Assembly: GCA_002928965.1 (NCBI GenBank)
Contig: PERU01000001.1
Span: forward strand, 186,001-250,000
DNA from: Methylomonas sp.
GTDB lineage: Bacteria > Pseudomonadota > Gammaproteobacteria > Methylococcales > Methylomonadaceae
Length of the DNA stretch: 64,000 nucleotides
Direction of reading: 5' to 3'
This document shows positions 63,842-64,000 of this stretch, piece after piece. The notes under the pieces were generated by a model, which saw nothing but the letters and a program-made list of their open reading frames with translations, was not told where the DNA came from and made no database searches. Each line of letters begins with the position of its first letter. Position 1 is the first letter of the stretch. The position numbers and the translations under genes are program-made.

Positions 63842-64000
63842 CTATTGAAAAGCGATTAAGTTGATTGGGGTGTGGTCATGATTATCCAGTATAAGGGTTT
63901 TTAAACTGTCATCAATAGTTTGTAGCACTATCAGCATGCGGGTATTTTGGTCTAAGCCCTGCATAGCTACAATGTCTCCACATTTCGTTTGTTTTTCCGC
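63842..64000 (-). CDS. Unknown protein, C-terminal part
   Basis: A frame open from the window edge ends at TAG 63842-63844, giving 52 residues that include CGDIVAMQGLDQNTRMLIVL and end HTPINLIAFQ. The spacing to the HDOD gene is 15 nt, so it is probably the upstream gene of that operon. I cannot name a family from this fragment. Confidence 0.65.
   Translation of the reverse strand, partial: AEKQTKCGDIVAMQGLDQNTRMLIVLQTIDDSLKTLILDNHDHTPINLIAFQ

Overview
The window looks like chromosomal DNA of a gammaproteobacterium, most likely a type I methanotroph or close relative (Methylococcales). The reasons are the gene families and mid-GC codon use, a set of PEP-CTERM (VPxPA-type) surface proteins, a RegB/RegA redox pair, a DUF2914 protein and an H-NS-like protein. 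No methane- or methanol-oxidation gene lies inside the window, so the assignment is inferred. Nearly all genes are ordinary core functions. One accessory block (about 10.8-21.1 kb) and a scatter of small intergenic repeats stand out.

Layout. 0-2.4 kb: end of a PfkB/adenosine kinase gene, mazG, a secreted Lys-rich protein and a VanZ-like protein. 2.4-4.3 kb: RegA/RegB-type redox two-component system. 4.5-8.8 kb: ackA and pta with a small exported protein between them. 9.2-10.6 kb: FHA and PilZ proteins and a small membrane protein. 10.8-21.1 kb: five exported PEP-CTERM-type proteins plus a PEP-CTERM-tailed PQQ-type sugar dehydrogenase. Three c-di-GMP-I (GEMM) riboswitch-like leaders precede three of these genes. 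The block also holds a tandem duplication, a gene remnant, two inverted MITE copies around a membrane spermidine-synthase-like gene, and a radA fragment. 21.5-28.5 kb: SEC-C/TPR/sulfotransferase fusion, radA, alr, dnaB and a tandem-HD (HD-GYP) protein. 28.7-33.2 kb: a CusA/CzcA-type RND pump, a DUF4186-like protein and a beta carbonic anhydrase. 33.7-38.9 kb: a hemerythrin-PAS-GGDEF-EAL protein and a GH30 glycosidase. 39.1-42.1 kb: ilvE, waaF, waaC. 42.1-47.1 kb: a TetR-MFP-RND efflux operon with a perfect double-palindrome operator. 47.2-49.8 kb: cupin, RRM protein, RhlE helicase, tRNA-Leu(CAG). 50-57.3 kb: CHASE-PAS-GGDEF cyclase, MBL hydrolase, sucB and sucA. 57.4-64 kb: DUF2914 protein, H-NS-like protein, YihY/BrkB protein, DeaD helicase, heme A synthase, HDOD protein and the end of an unknown gene.

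How it fits together. c-di-GMP is the recurring theme. The window encodes possible makers (GGDEF at 50.0 kb; GGDEF-EAL at 33.7 kb), breakers (EAL; HD-GYP at 27.3 kb), a protein receptor (PilZ at 9.9 kb) and three RNA receptors placed in front of surface-protein genes. The most unusual observation concerns four of the PEP-CTERM proteins. They share a predicted mature N-terminus beginning with His-Val, plus a GDSH motif, which raises the possibility of a metal-binding (copper histidine-brace-like) surface protein family under c-di-GMP control.
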